A stretch of DNA of 64,000 nt from positions 1 through 64,000 of the forward strand of contig JBFWUM010000019.1 of assembly GCA_050247255.1 (NCBI GenBank), written 5' to 3'. Below the pieces are notes generated by a model, which was given only the letters and a program-made list of their open reading frames with translations, was not told the DNA's origin and ran no database searches. The translations under genes and the position numbers were made by a program. Positions 27,380 to 37,846 of the stretch are shown here, piece by piece. Positions within the stretch are counted from its first letter, which is position 1. Every line of letters begins with the position of its first letter. This stretch comes from JBFWUM01 sp050247255 (GTDB taxonomy: Bacteria > Acidobacteriota > Vicinamibacteria > Vicinamibacterales > UBA2999).

Positions 27380-28569
27380 AGAAGACGTCGGGCTTTACCC
27401 TTGTCGAAATGCTGATTGCCACCATCGTCATGATGGCGGTGACGGGCGCGGTGTTTCAGCTGATGAACCCGACGCAGGGCACGTTCCAGGCGCAGCCCGA
27501 GGTGTCCGATCTGCAGCAGCGCATGCGCGTCGGCGCCGATGTGCTCTCCGCCGATCTGCTGATGGCCGGCGCCGGCACCTACATGGGGGCCACACCGGGC
27601 GCGTTGCTGAACTTCTTCGCCCCGGTCATGCCGCACCGCCGCGGCGACATCGATCCCGACCAGCCGGACAGCTTCCGGGACGATGCGATCAGCCTGGTCT
27701 TCATCCCGCCGACCCCGAGCCAAACGACGGTCAACAAGGTCCTGGGCAAGGGGAACAGCCAGGAGATCGACGTGAACGCGCAGCGCGAGTGCGGCACCAA
27801 CAAGCACCATGCGCTCTGCGGATTCGAAGAGGGCATGCGCGTGATGATCTTCGATGTCACGGGGACGTGGGACGTGACAACGATTACCAACGTGCAGGAC
27901 GAGGCGTTGCACCTTCAGCACAACAGCAAGCTGTCGGGCGCCTATGACAGCGGCAGCGCGGTCATCTCACAGGTCGCCACGCGCACCTACTACCTGAAGA
28001 GCGACGACGAGACGCAGACCTACCAGTTGATGCAGTACGACGGCTATCAGACCGACATCCCGGTCGTCGACAACGTCGTCAAGCTGCAGTTCGAGTATTT
28101 CGGCGACCCGCAGCCGCCGCGGCTCATCCCCAACAAGTCGCTCTCCGACACCGTTGGCCCGTGGACAACCTATGGGCCGAAGCCACCGGTGGTGGGTGCC
28201 GATCTCAATAGCCAGGACGAGTACGCAACGGGCGAGAACTGCACGTTTACGGTATCCGACGGGCAGCACGTGCCGCGCTTGTCCGTGCTCGGCGCCGGCG
28301 GGACGCAGCGAGTCAAGCTCACGGCGAGCGAGCTGACGGATGGCCCGTGGTGTCCCAATGCCACGGTCGCGAACCGCTTCGACGCCGACCTGCTGCGCAT
28401 CCGCCAGGTGCGCGTCACGCTGCGCGTGCAGGCGGCGCTGGCGGCGCTACGCGGGCCGGCCGGCGTCCTCTTCAGCAAGGGCGGCAGCTCGACCAGCGCC
28501 CAGCGGTTCGTGCCGGACCAGGAAATCCGGTTCGATATCGCGCCGCGCAACATGAACGTGGGACGGTGA
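27376..28569 (+). CDS. pilW: PilW-like minor pilin (copy 1)
   Basis: 397 residues. Leader MKKTSG, cleavage before FTLVEMLIATIVMMAV, with Glu+5. A long head with motifs LQQRMRVGADVLSADLLMAG and YQLMQYDGYQTDIPVVDNVV, shared with a second copy at 33981. PilW-type subunits are large pseudopilins in the tip complex that carries PilY1. ATGA overlap with the previous gene. Confidence 0.85.
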   Translation: MKKTSGFTLVEMLIATIVMMAVTGAVFQLMNPTQGTFQAQPEVSDLQQRMRVGADVLSADLLMAGAGTYMGATPGALLNFFAPVMPHRRGDIDPDQPDSFRDDAISLVFIPPTPSQTTVNKVLGKGNSQEIDVNAQRECGTNKHHALCGFEEGMRVMIFDVTGTWDVTTITNVQDEALHLQHNSKLSGAYDSGSAVISQVATRTYYLKSDDETQTYQLMQYDGYQTDIPVVDNVVKLQFEYFGDPQPPRLIPNKSLSDTVGPWTTYGPKPPVVGADLNSQDEYATGENCTFTVSDGQHVPRLSVLGAGGTQRVKLTASELTDGPWCPNATVANRFDADLLRIRQVRVTLRVQAALAALRGPAGVLFSKGGSSTSAQRFVPDQEIRFDIAPRNMNVGR

Positions 28570-28571
28570 TC

Positions 28572-29411
28572 ATGCGGACCCAGGGCGGAACTGAAGTTCC
28601 GCAGCTACGTCAGCGCCTCTCGGACGAACGCGGCCTCGCGCTGATCATCGCGCTGATGACCACGGCGCTGATGCTGGCGCTCGCCATGGCCCTCATCGCC
28701 ACGACGATGACCGAGACGCGGATCTCGGCGAACTACAGCGACGGCACCGAGGCGCTGTATGCCGCCGATGCCGCGGTCGAGCGCGTCATGCAGGACCTGC
28801 TGACCGTCCCGGACTGGAACGACATCCTCAACGGCTCCTTGACCTCGTCGTTCATCGACGGCGCGGCGTCGGGCGATCGCACGCTGGGCGACGGCACGCA
28901 GTTGAGCCTGCTCGAGGCCACCAACATGGTGCGCTGCGGGCAAATCGGCACCTGCAGCGACTCGGTGTTGAATGCCTACACCGCCGAGCGGCCGTGGGGG
29001 CCGAACAACCCGCGCTGGCAGCTCTACGCCTACGGGCCGCTCGACGAACTGCTGCCGACCGAGGAGATCAACTCGCGGATGTACGTGGTCGTCTGGGTGG
29101 CCGACGATCCGTCCGAGACCGACGACAACCCGCTGCACGACGGCGATCCCAGCGCGGACTCGGACACGTACCCGACCAACCCCGGACGCGGCGTGCTCGC
29201 CCTGCTGGCGCATGCCTACGGCCCGAACGGCGTGCGCCGCGTCATCGAGGTGACCGTGGCCCGCACCGACAGCACCGAGATCGAGCGCGGCTATACCGGC
29301 CAGCGGGGCCAGGACGAGCAGAACCGCCGCGCCCGCAAGGCGGCGGTGCAGACGCCAGGCAAGGCGCTGAGCCGATCGGTCATGGGGCTGCAGACCGGTG
29401 GATTGAACTGA
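28572..29411 (+). CDS. pilX: PilX-like minor pilin (copy 1)
   Basis: 279 residues from ATG 28572; GTG 28566 in the same frame would overlap the pilW stop by 4 bp and is an alternative. Leader MRT..LSDERG, then LALIIALMTTALMLALAMAL, the PilX_N-type helix without Glu+5. Residues 5-12 (GGTEVPQL) of the leader are coded by an inserted REP-like palindrome. The head contains YAADAAVERVMQDLLTVPDW and is paralogous to the gene at 34700. It directly precedes pilY1, the usual order in pilus tip operons. Confidence 0.83.
   Translation: MRTQGGTEVPQLRQRLSDERGLALIIALMTTALMLALAMALIATTMTETRISANYSDGTEALYAADAAVERVMQDLLTVPDWNDILNGSLTSSFIDGAASGDRTLGDGTQLSLLEATNMVRCGQIGTCSDSVLNAYTAERPWGPNNPRWQLYAYGPLDELLPTEEINSRMYVVVWVADDPSETDDNPLHDGDPSADSDTYPTNPGRGVLALLAHAYGPNGVRRVIEVTVARTDSTEIERGYTGQRGQDEQNRRARKAAVQTPGKALSRSVMGLQTGGLN
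28585..28609. repeat. REP-like palindrome (family A) inside pilX leader
   Basis: GCGGAACT-GA-AGTTCCGC with tail AGCTACG, a perfect 8-bp stem read in frame as GGTEVPQLR. Same core as at 20987 and 45480. Confidence 0.8.
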
Positions 29412-29418
29412 GTTGCCT

Positions 29419-32400
29419 ATGAAGCGCCGACTGCTGATTGCCGCCGTTGTCCTCGCGTTCCTGCCGCGCCCGGCCGCCGCGCAGCTCGATCCGCTGCTGT
29501 TCGTCAAGCGGGAAGCGAACGGGCTGCCGAACGTCATCCTCGCCGTCGACACCAGCGAGCGCATGCAGCGCGACGTCGACGACGCGTATCGCGATCCGCG
29601 GGTGTACGCCGTCGACGAGAGCTGGGAGGCGTCGCTCGGGATCACCGGCCCCAGCTACCGGCGCAAGTTCGTAGACCTGCTGCATACCAGCGCCAACGGC
29701 ACCACCTTCAGCGCCGATCACATCGAGTTCGTCGACAGCGGCGATGCGGCGTTCGCGGACTTCGACCACGCCACGCGGCTGGGCATCGCCCGGCTGGCGC
29801 TCACCGAGGCGATTGCGCGGAATTCCGGCGTCGCCCGCTTCGGCCTCGTCCGGACGCGCCGCTCGGCGACGCCCGCGCTGTGCAGCTTCCCCGGCGGCTG
29901 CCCGACCGTCGACATCGTCGGCACCGGCGCCGACGCGGTGGCGCAGCGGCTGTATGCCCCTGGTGTCGACGGCAATTACGCGATCTCGCGGCCGCAGTTT
30001 CCGGCCACCGCCAACGGCGCCGTCGCCTCTTCGGGGCTCGACCTGTCCGTGAGCGACACCTCGAACCTGTCGATTGTCAGCCGGCTGAACGCGTTGATGC
30101 CCTTCGGCCGCGAGAGCGCCGCGACCATCGATTCGCCGCTCGACTTGATGCTCGACGACATCAAGAGCCACGCGACAACGCTGCTCCAGCAACCGAATTG
30201 CCGCAACACGGTGGCGATCCTCGTGGTCGGCGGCGGCCAGGGAAACACGAACGCGTCGATGGCGGCGACGTTGGCGACGCAGGCGACCTCCTTCCTCAAC
30301 GTGTACGGTGGTCATCGCGTGCCGGTCTATGTGATCGCCATCGCGCCGCCGGCCGCCGACGTGGCGTCGCTACAGGCGATCGCCGCCAACAGCGGCGGCC
30401 AGTACACGGAGATCACGGCGGCGATGCTCGACGGCGAGGACGAGGGCGAGGTCGTGGCCGAGTTCGTCCGCGCCGTCAACACCGCCGTCCAGCACACGTT
30501 CGTGTCGCAGTCGGAATTCGACGTTGCGCCGAGCGTCGACGTGCCGATTGGCGCCTACGCCGAGCACCAGGTGACCAGCCCGATCGTCGGCACGGTCGAC
30601 CTGACCAGCGCCAAGGACATCACCGGCGCGTCGCTGCCGGACACGGTCATCACCAAGGTGGAGGGCGGCGTCGATACGGTCATCCCGCAGCGCGCCAACG
30701 TCCTCGTCACCGCCGGCTTCTCGTTGCCCGGCTTCGACGGCAAGCTGCGCGCCTTCCGCGTCTACAAGCCGGAAGCTGATAGCACCAAGCCATCCGGCTA
30801 CAAGTTCGTGCAGGACGGCACGCGGCTGTGGGTCGGCTGCGCCCCTGGGACGACCACGACCGGTCCCTGCGAGCCGCTCGAGACCGATGCGCGGAACATC
30901 TACACCGTGCTGCCGGACAGCACGACGCTGGTGCCGTTCACTGTGGCTAACGCGGCGCAGTTCCAGCCGTACATGGGTTCCGGCGTCACCGTCGCGGATG
31001 CGGAGCGGATCATCGCGTTCGTGCGCAGCCAGCCGCTCGGCGCCATCGTCAGCTCGACGCCGGCGATCATGGATCCGCCGTCGCTCGATCCGCCGCCCGA
31101 TGCCGACTATCCCGGCTTCGCCGCCGATAACAGCGGCCGCCGCAGCATGATCTGGGTCGGCGCCAACGACGGCATGCTGCACGGCATCGACGCCAGGCTC
31201 GGCGTCGAGGTCTGGGCGTTCGTGCCGTTCAACATGCTGCCGAAGCTCGGGGCGCTGCGGAACGGGCAGCCTGTTGGCGACTTCCTCTTCACCGTTGACG
31301 GGTCGCCGAAGGTCTCCGACGTCAAGATCGACGGCACCTGGCGGACCTACCTGATCCTCGGGCAGGGCGCCGGCGGCACCTTCTACCAGACGTTCGACGT
31401 CACCCTCGACGACATGGCGGCGACGGTGGACTCCAAGAGCGACGTGGCGACGTCGGTGCTCAGTTACTTTCAGGCGCCGGAGGCGGTGGCGTTGAAGTGG
31501 ACCTTCCCGCGCTACTCGATGTTCGACACCACGATCGGGACGTACGGCGAGCTCAGCGCCTCGGCGAGCGCCGAGGAGAAGACGATCGGCCAGAGTTGGT
31601 CCGACCCGGCGGTCGGGCAGATTGAGAGCGCGAGCGGCCGGTTCGCCGTCCTCACCGGTTCCGGCTTCCTCCCGTACTCGGTGGAGCAGTCGTCGCGCGA
31701 GGGCATCAAGGCGGGGACCACGTTCTACCTCCTCGACGTCGAGACCGGCGAGGTGTTCGACAGCCGCAGCGTCGGCTCCGACGGCGTCGCCGAAACGGGA
31801 GCAGCGGGCAACGACTGCCGCGCCGCCGGGTCGTGCGCCGCGCTCAAGAACGCGCTGCAGGCGGACCCGGTTGCGACCGGCCCGCCGGACTCGCGCTTCA
31901 TCACCAAGGCGTACGTCGGCGACCTCGATGGCACGCTCTGGCGTTTCGACATCGGCCTCGACGACGGCGGCGCGCCGGTGATCAAGGACCTGGTCGAAAT
32001 CTACGACGCCGGGGCGAAGCAGCCGTTCTTCTCGTCGATGGCCACGGTGAACATCGGCGGCTCGCAGCAGTACCTCTTCCAGGGCGGCGGCAGCGACCTG
32101 CTGCCGTCGACCGGCATCAACGATCAGTACAAGCTGTTCGTGGTGCTCGACAACGGGACCAGCGGCAGCAAGAAGGCGGAGATTGCGCTGACGAAGGTCG
32201 ACGGCTCGGGTGAGGACGAGAAGGTCACCGCCTTCCCGGCGGTCGCCGGCGACATCGTCTTCTTCTCGACCACGAGCTACTCGCCGACCGTCTATTGCGG
32301 CCCCAACACCAGCGCCAACCTGTACGCGTTCACCTTCATCGGCGGGCCGGCCTACGACACGACCGGCGACGGCAAGCTGGGGAAGACCGACAGCACGCGG

Positions 32401-32565
32401 GTCCGGACGACGGCGGGAGCCAGGGCCACGTCGCCATTCATCGTCGATCAGCACCTGGCCTTCGGCACCGGCGCCAACGTCGAGATGTTCGGGGATCCGG
32501 AGGACTACAACAACGGCGTCGGCCAGGTCGGCGTCCGCATCCTGTCGTGGCGGGAAGTGCGGTAG
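29419..32565 (+). CDS. pilY1: PilY1-like tip adhesin / pilus biogenesis factor
   Basis: 1048 residues from ATG 29419; a TTG two codons earlier is possible. A signal peptide ends PAAAQ. An N-terminal von Willebrand A-like domain (about 30-350) begins VILAVDTSERM, so the MIDAS motif DxSxS is D-T-S-E-R with the last Ser replaced. The C-terminal half (about 520-1040) is a PilY1-type beta-propeller with MIWVGANDGMLHGIDA and YLILGQGAGGTFYQTFDV. PilY1 sits at the pilus tip with the minor pilins and counters retraction. Ends one base inside the next start. Confidence 0.9.
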   Translation: MKRRLLIAAVVLAFLPRPAAAQLDPLLFVKREANGLPNVILAVDTSERMQRDVDDAYRDPRVYAVDESWEASLGITGPSYRRKFVDLLHTSANGTTFSADHIEFVDSGDAAFADFDHATRLGIARLALTEAIARNSGVARFGLVRTRRSATPALCSFPGGCPTVDIVGTGADAVAQRLYAPGVDGNYAISRPQFPATANGAVASSGLDLSVSDTSNLSIVSRLNALMPFGRESAATIDSPLDLMLDDIKSHATTLLQQPNCRNTVAILVVGGGQGNTNASMAATLATQATSFLNVYGGHRVPVYVIAIAPPAADVASLQAIAANSGGQYTEITAAMLDGEDEGEVVAEFVRAVNTAVQHTFVSQSEFDVAPSVDVPIGAYAEHQVTSPIVGTVDLTSAKDITGASLPDTVITKVEGGVDTVIPQRANVLVTAGFSLPGFDGKLRAFRVYKPEADSTKPSGYKFVQDGTRLWVGCAPGTTTTGPCEPLETDARNIYTVLPDSTTLVPFTVANAAQFQPYMGSGVTVADAERIIAFVRSQPLGAIVSSTPAIMDPPSLDPPPDADYPGFAADNSGRRSMIWVGANDGMLHGIDARLGVEVWAFVPFNMLPKLGALRNGQPVGDFLFTVDGSPKVSDVKIDGTWRTYLILGQGAGGTFYQTFDVTLDDMAATVDSKSDVATSVLSYFQAPEAVALKWTFPRYSMFDTTIGTYGELSASASAEEKTIGQSWSDPAVGQIESASGRFAVLTGSGFLPYSVEQSSREGIKAGTTFYLLDVETGEVFDSRSVGSDGVAETGAAGNDCRAAGSCAALKNALQADPVATGPPDSRFITKAYVGDLDGTLWRFDIGLDDGGAPVIKDLVEIYDAGAKQPFFSSMATVNIGGSQQYLFQGGGSDLLPSTGINDQYKLFVVLDNGTSGSKKAEIALTKVDGSGEDEKVTAFPAVAGDIVFFSTTSYSPTVYCGPNTSANLYAFTFIGGPAYDTTGDGKLGKTDSTRVRTTAGARATSPFIVDQHLAFGTGANVEMFGDPEDYNNGVGQVGVRILSWREVR

Positions 32566-33335
32566 TGACGCGGGTGGCCCTGATCGCCGCCGCCGTGGTC
32601 GCGCTGGGCGGCTTTGCCATGTTCTTCGGCCGGCCGGTCGCCAGCGAGCCGGCCGCCGCCGCGCCGCCGGCCCCAGTCGTAGCCGCGCCTGTCACCGCGT
32701 CCGCTGCCGGCGTCGCGGTGATGGAAGGGCCCACCATGCCGTCACCGGCCGCCGAAGCGCAGGTTGTCGATGCCATCCGCGCCGGAGAGGTGTCCTACAA
32801 CGCCGGCAACGTCGAGGCGGCGTTGGCGCGGTACCGCGCGGCGCTCGACGCCGACCCGCAGAACCCGATCGCCCTCAACAACGTCGGCCAGGTGCTCGTG
32901 CGCCTCGATCGGCCTGAGGAGGCAATTCCGTATTTCGACCGCGCGATTGCGGCGGCGCCCGCCGCCTGGGCCTCTCATTTCAACCGGGCGCGCGCCTACA
33001 GCGAGATGGGGCGGTGGTCGCAGGCGATAGCCGGCTACCGCGAGGCCGACCGGCTGTTTCCGGACGACTACGCGACCGTGTTCAACCTGGCCCGCGCGCA
33101 GCAGGCCAACGGCGATCTCTCGGCATCGATCGGCAGCTACGAGCGTGCCATCCGGCTCGCCCCGGGGCAGACCGACTTCCACCTGTCGCACGCGGCCGCG
33201 CTCGAACTGGCCCGGCGTCCGCTCGAGGCGGCAGCCGCCTATCGCCGGTATCTCGACCTGGAGCCTGAGGCCCCCAGGGCCGACACGATCAGGGAACGGA
33301 TCGCGCAGCTCGAGGCCGTACAATCAACACCATGA
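32565..33335 (+). CDS. Membrane-anchored TPR protein following pilY1
   Basis: 256 residues, GTG start sharing one base with the pilY1 stop (TAGTG). An N-terminal membrane anchor (about 3-22) and an Ala/Pro-rich linker (to about 65) are followed by four to five TPR units (about 66-245), with canonical Trp/Gly/Ala/Pro positions such as ALARYRAALDADPQNPIALNN. TPR lipoproteins such as PilF/Tgl assist secretin assembly, but no lipobox cysteine is present here. Role: probable periplasmic scaffold of the pilus system, by inference from position. Confidence 0.72.
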   Translation: MTRVALIAAAVVALGGFAMFFGRPVASEPAAAAPPAPVVAAPVTASAAGVAVMEGPTMPSPAAEAQVVDAIRAGEVSYNAGNVEAALARYRAALDADPQNPIALNNVGQVLVRLDRPEEAIPYFDRAIAAAPAAWASHFNRARAYSEMGRWSQAIAGYREADRLFPDDYATVFNLARAQQANGDLSASIGSYERAIRLAPGQTDFHLSHAAALELARRPLEAAAAYRRYLDLEPEAPRADTIRERIAQLEAVQSTP

Positions 33336-33898
33336 AGACAGCTGGTCTCGCCCTGGTCGTCCTGGTCCTGGCCGCGGCACAGGCCGGCGCGCAGTCGCTG
33401 GCTGATGTCGCGCGACAGGAAGAGGCACGGCGCAAGACGGTGACCCGTCCGGGCCGGGTGTTCACCAACGACGACCTGCGCAGCGTCCCGCCGCCGGCAC
33501 CCGCTGCTCCGGCCACGCCCGCGGCGACCCCAGCTCCGGCGCAAACCGAGGCCCCGGCCGCGGCCGGGCAGGAGAGTGCTGCCGCGCCCGGCTCTTCCGA
33601 GACTCCAGCTCCGGCTCAGGACGAAGAGGCATGGCGCGGGCGCCTGACCGCCGCGCGTGACAGCCTTGCGCGCTCGCAGGCGTTCGCCGAGGCGCTCCAG
33701 AGCCAGATCAACGGGCTGAACACCGACTTCGCCGCGCGTGACGATCCAGCGCAGCGCGCGCAGATCTCGACCAGGCGGCAGACCGCGCTGGCGGAGCTCG
33801 ATCGGGTGAAGGAAGAGATCGCCCAGTTCGAGAAGCAGATCACCGACATCCAGGAAGAGGGTCGCCGGGCGGGAGTTCCTGCCGGCTGGCTCCGCTGA
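33332..33898 (+). CDS. Secreted coiled-coil protein of unknown function
   Basis: 188 residues. Signal peptide (about 1-20, ending AGAQ), then SLADVARQEEARRKTV, a Pro/Ala-rich linker (55-100) and a C-terminal coiled coil (about 100-180) with many Glu/Arg heptads. I do not recognise the family; similar periplasmic proteins occur in Acidobacteriota by memory only. It overlaps the TPR gene by 4 bp and so is in the pilus operon. Confidence 0.6.
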   Translation: MKTAGLALVVLVLAAAQAGAQSLADVARQEEARRKTVTRPGRVFTNDDLRSVPPPAPAAPATPAATPAPAQTEAPAAAGQESAAAPGSSETPAPAQDEEAWRGRLTAARDSLARSQAFAEALQSQINGLNTDFAARDDPAQRAQISTRRQTALAELDRVKEEIAQFEKQITDIQEEGRRAGVPAGWLR

Positions 33899-33980
33899 TC
33901 GACTCGCAGGTTCTGCGTACCTTCCGCCGCTGACGCGGCGATTCCACTGAATTTGTCGATGTCGCCGGCCGGCAGCGCTG

Positions 33981-34703
33981 TTGCTGCCGCCGCCGGCGAT
34001 GCGCGGGTTCACGCTCCCCGAAGCGCTGATCGCGATGTGGCTGTCGATGACGGTCACCGGCGCGATTTTCCTCGTCGTGCAGCCGTCGCAGGCGGTGCTG
34101 CAGGCGCAGCTCGAGGCTGCCGATCTTCAGCAGCGCCTGCGGTACGCGGTGGATGCGATTGCGCGCGACCTGGTGGCCGCCGCCACGGTCTTGCCGTACC
34201 GCATCGGCGCGATCGGCCACGACCCTGCGAGCGGCATCTTCTATCGCCCCGACACGATGACCGCGACCTTCCTGACGCCGCTCCCGCCGGGCGGGCAGAC
34301 GTCAGCGACCTATTACCTGCGGCCGGATGGGTCCTCGGGCGCGTTCCAGTTGATGCAGTACGACGGCGGCGGAGGCGACTTCCCGCTGCTCGATCACGTG
34401 GTGGCGCTGGCGTTCGAGTACACGGGCGTCGCCGCCGACGGCATCACGCCGGAAAGCCTGGCCCCTGCGATGTTTGTCGACGGCCCGTGGCTGCCCGATG
34501 CGGGCGATCCGGATCGCGTCGACGCGGACACGCGCCGTATCCGGCGGGTGCGTGTCCGGATCCGGCTGGAAGCGACGCAGTCGTCGGTGCGCGGCCCCGC
34601 GGGACTGCTTTTCGCCCGCCCCGGCACCGCCACCTCGCCGGCGCGCTACGTGCCCGATCGGGAGATCCACTTCGACGCCTCGCCGAGGAACGCCGTCCCA
34701 TGA
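33981..34703 (+). CDS. PilW-like minor pilin (copy 2)
   Basis: 240 residues from TTG 33981, or 234 from ATG 33999 (MRG leader only). Cleavage G|F, then FTLPEALIAMWLSMTVTGAIF with Glu+5. Clear paralogue of the gene at 27376: both have QLMQYDG, FEY and RGPAG(V/L)LF with a following FVPDQEIRFD / YVPDREIHFD ending. It is shorter because of a trimmed middle. A weak sigma-54-like site overlaps the TTG. Probably co-transcribed with the next gene (ATGA overlap). Confidence 0.78.
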   Translation: MLPPPAMRGFTLPEALIAMWLSMTVTGAIFLVVQPSQAVLQAQLEAADLQQRLRYAVDAIARDLVAAATVLPYRIGAIGHDPASGIFYRPDTMTATFLTPLPPGGQTSATYYLRPDGSSGAFQLMQYDGGGGDFPLLDHVVALAFEYTGVAADGITPESLAPAMFVDGPWLPDAGDPDRVDADTRRIRRVRVRIRLEATQSSVRGPAGLLFARPGTATSPARYVPDREIHFDASPRNAVP

Positions 34704-35248
34704 CGCTCATCATCGCCATGCTGTGCACCATCATGCTGCTCGCGCTCGGCGGCGCGCTGATGTCGACGGCGGCGACGGAACGCCAGGCGGCCGCCGCAGA
34801 GGATCGCGGCCGCGAGGCCTTTCACGCCGCGGAGGCGGTTGCCGAGCGGGCGCTGGCCGATCTGGCGCAGATGCCTGACTGGGCCACGGCGCTCGATGGG
34901 TCGGCGCAGTCGGCGTTCGTCGATGGGCCGCCATCCGGCGGGCGAGTGTTCGGCGCGGTGTCACTCGACCTCGGCGTGCTGACCGCCGAGGTCGATGGCT
35001 GGAGCACCGGCGACGGCCCCTGGCGTCCATTCGCCTATGGCCCGATTGCGCAGCTGCTGCCGGGAGAGATCAACTCGCCGATGTATGCCGTGGCCTGGGT
35101 GAATGCGGATCCCGACCGCCCCGGCGCTGTGCTGATCCTCGCGCACGCCTACGGCCCGGCCGGCACCCGGCGGATGATCGAACTGGCGATCGAGCGGGCG
35201 CCATTTGATGCCGTGCGCCTCGTCAGCTGGCGTGAGTACCGGCAGTAG
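34700..35248 (+). CDS. PilX-like minor pilin (copy 2) lacking a prepilin leader
   Basis: 182 residues. It starts MTLIIAMLCTIMLLALGGAL, which aligns with residue +1 onward of the mature copy-1 PilX (LALIIALM). No G-ending leader precedes it: the in-frame upstream codons read RRP, and the ATG overlaps the pilW copy-2 stop. Paralogy is plain over the head (PDW..ALDGS..S.FVDG, LLPGEINSPMYAVAW, LILAHAYGPAGTRRMIELA). It could be inserted without PilD processing or start further upstream from an unusual codon. Confidence 0.75.
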   Translation: MTLIIAMLCTIMLLALGGALMSTAATERQAAAAEDRGREAFHAAEAVAERALADLAQMPDWATALDGSAQSAFVDGPPSGGRVFGAVSLDLGVLTAEVDGWSTGDGPWRPFAYGPIAQLLPGEINSPMYAVAWVNADPDRPGAVLILAHAYGPAGTRRMIELAIERAPFDAVRLVSWREYRQ

Positions 35249-35259
35249 AATCAGCGGGC

Positions 35260-36648
<1,389 letters not shown>

Positions 36649-36650
36649 GC

Positions 36651-37748
36651 CTAGTTCAGTCCCAGGCGCTGCAGGACCGTCCGCAATTCCTCTTCCGTCA
36701 CATCGTCCACCGTCATCGTCGCGCCGATCTCGATGGCGATGACGAAGTGGAGCGTGCCGTGGACCACCTTCTTGTCGCGCTTGACGGCGTCGAGCACCTC
36801 GCCGAGCGGCAGGTCTGCGACCGGCGGGAGTGGACCGAGCGTGCGAATGAGCGAGGCCATGGCCTGGCGCTCACCCTCGGCGAGGGCGCCGCGGGCCACG
36901 GCCAGGTCGGCGGCCGCCAGCATGCCGTAGGCAATCGCTTCACCGTGCCGGAAGCGGCGGTACTTCGTCACCGCTTCGAGCGCGTGGCCGACGGTATGGC
37001 CGAAGTTGAGGATGCGCCGCAGGCCGCTCTCGCGCTCGTCCTTCGAGACGACGTCGGCCTTGATGCTGACCGACTCGACGATCGACGGCACCAGCGCCGC
37101 CGGCTCGCGCGCGAAGATCGCCTTCGTCTCGCGGGCCAGGCGATCGAACAGCGGGCGGCTGGCGATGACGCCGTACTTGACCACCTCGTACAGGCCCGAG
37201 CGGAACTCCCGTCGCGGCAGCGTGCGCAGCAGCAGCGGGTCGACGGCGACGACGGCCGGCTGATGGAAGGCGCCGATCAGGTTCTTGCCGAGCGTGTGGT
37301 TGACGCCGACCTTGCCGCCGACGGAGCTGTCGACCTGTGCCAGCAGCGTGGTTGGCACCTGCACGAGCGAGATGCCGCGGAGGAAGGTCGCCGCGGCGAA
37401 CCCCGCCGTGTCGCCGATGACGCCGCCCCCCACCGCGACGATCGCGCTGCCGCGATCGGCGCCGGCGCGAATCAGCGCGTCATAAATCTTGGTGACGGCC
37501 GCCAGGTTTTTGTAGCGCTCGCCATCGGGCACGAGGATCGGGTCGACGGCGCCGAGCGCCTGCTGGACCTGCGCCCCGTGGAACCGCCAGATGACCGGCG
37601 TCGAGACGACGAACCGCCGCGCGCCGATCCGGTGCGCCTCGAGCAGCGCCGGCAGCCGATCGAGCGCGCCGTCGCCGACATAGATAGCAGACGGGGACGC
37701 GCTGGTGCTGACGTCTATGCGCGTCAGCGATGTGAGGTCAATGCTCAA
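36651..37748 (-). CDS. aroB: 3-dehydroquinate synthase AroB
   Basis: 365 residues from TTG 37748; the codons upstream are repeat units, so the start is a judgement. Motifs GGGVIGDTAGFAAATFLRG (NAD site), VPTTLLAQVDSSVGGK, KNLIGAFHQP, GLYEVVKYGVI and GHTVGHALE are intact, including the zinc-binding Glu and His residues. It converts DAHP to 3-dehydroquinate in the shikimate pathway. Convergent with the upstream regulator gene, with only 2 bp between the stops, and divergent from nadB. Confidence 0.93.
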   Translation of the reverse strand: MSIDLTSLTRIDVSTSASPSAIYVGDGALDRLPALLEAHRIGARRFVVSTPVIWRFHGAQVQQALGAVDPILVPDGERYKNLAAVTKIYDALIRAGADRGSAIVAVGGGVIGDTAGFAAATFLRGISLVQVPTTLLAQVDSSVGGKVGVNHTLGKNLIGAFHQPAVVAVDPLLLRTLPRREFRSGLYEVVKYGVIASRPLFDRLARETKAIFAREPAALVPSIVESVSIKADVVSKDERESGLRRILNFGHTVGHALEAVTKYRRFRHGEAIAYGMLAAADLAVARGALAEGERQAMASLIRTLGPLPPVADLPLGEVLDAVKRDKKVVHGTLHFVIAIEIGATMTVDDVTEEELRTVLQRLGLN

Positions 37749-37835
37749 TGCCCAAGGCCCAAGGCTCAATGCCAAACGCCCCGATCGACGACGTCTTTGT
37801 CATTGAGCATTGGGCATTGAGCATTGTGCATTGGT
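37738..37835. repeat. Heptamer-period inverted repeat between aroB and nadB
   Basis: Left arm: tcaatgc, tcaatgc, ccaaggc, ccaaggc, tcaatgc. Right arm: cattgag, cattggg, cattgag, cattgtg, cattggt. Period 7 throughout; the arms are complementary and 28 nt apart. The left arm covers the probable aroB start. Confidence 0.8.
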
Positions 37836-37846
37836 AGGATAACACC

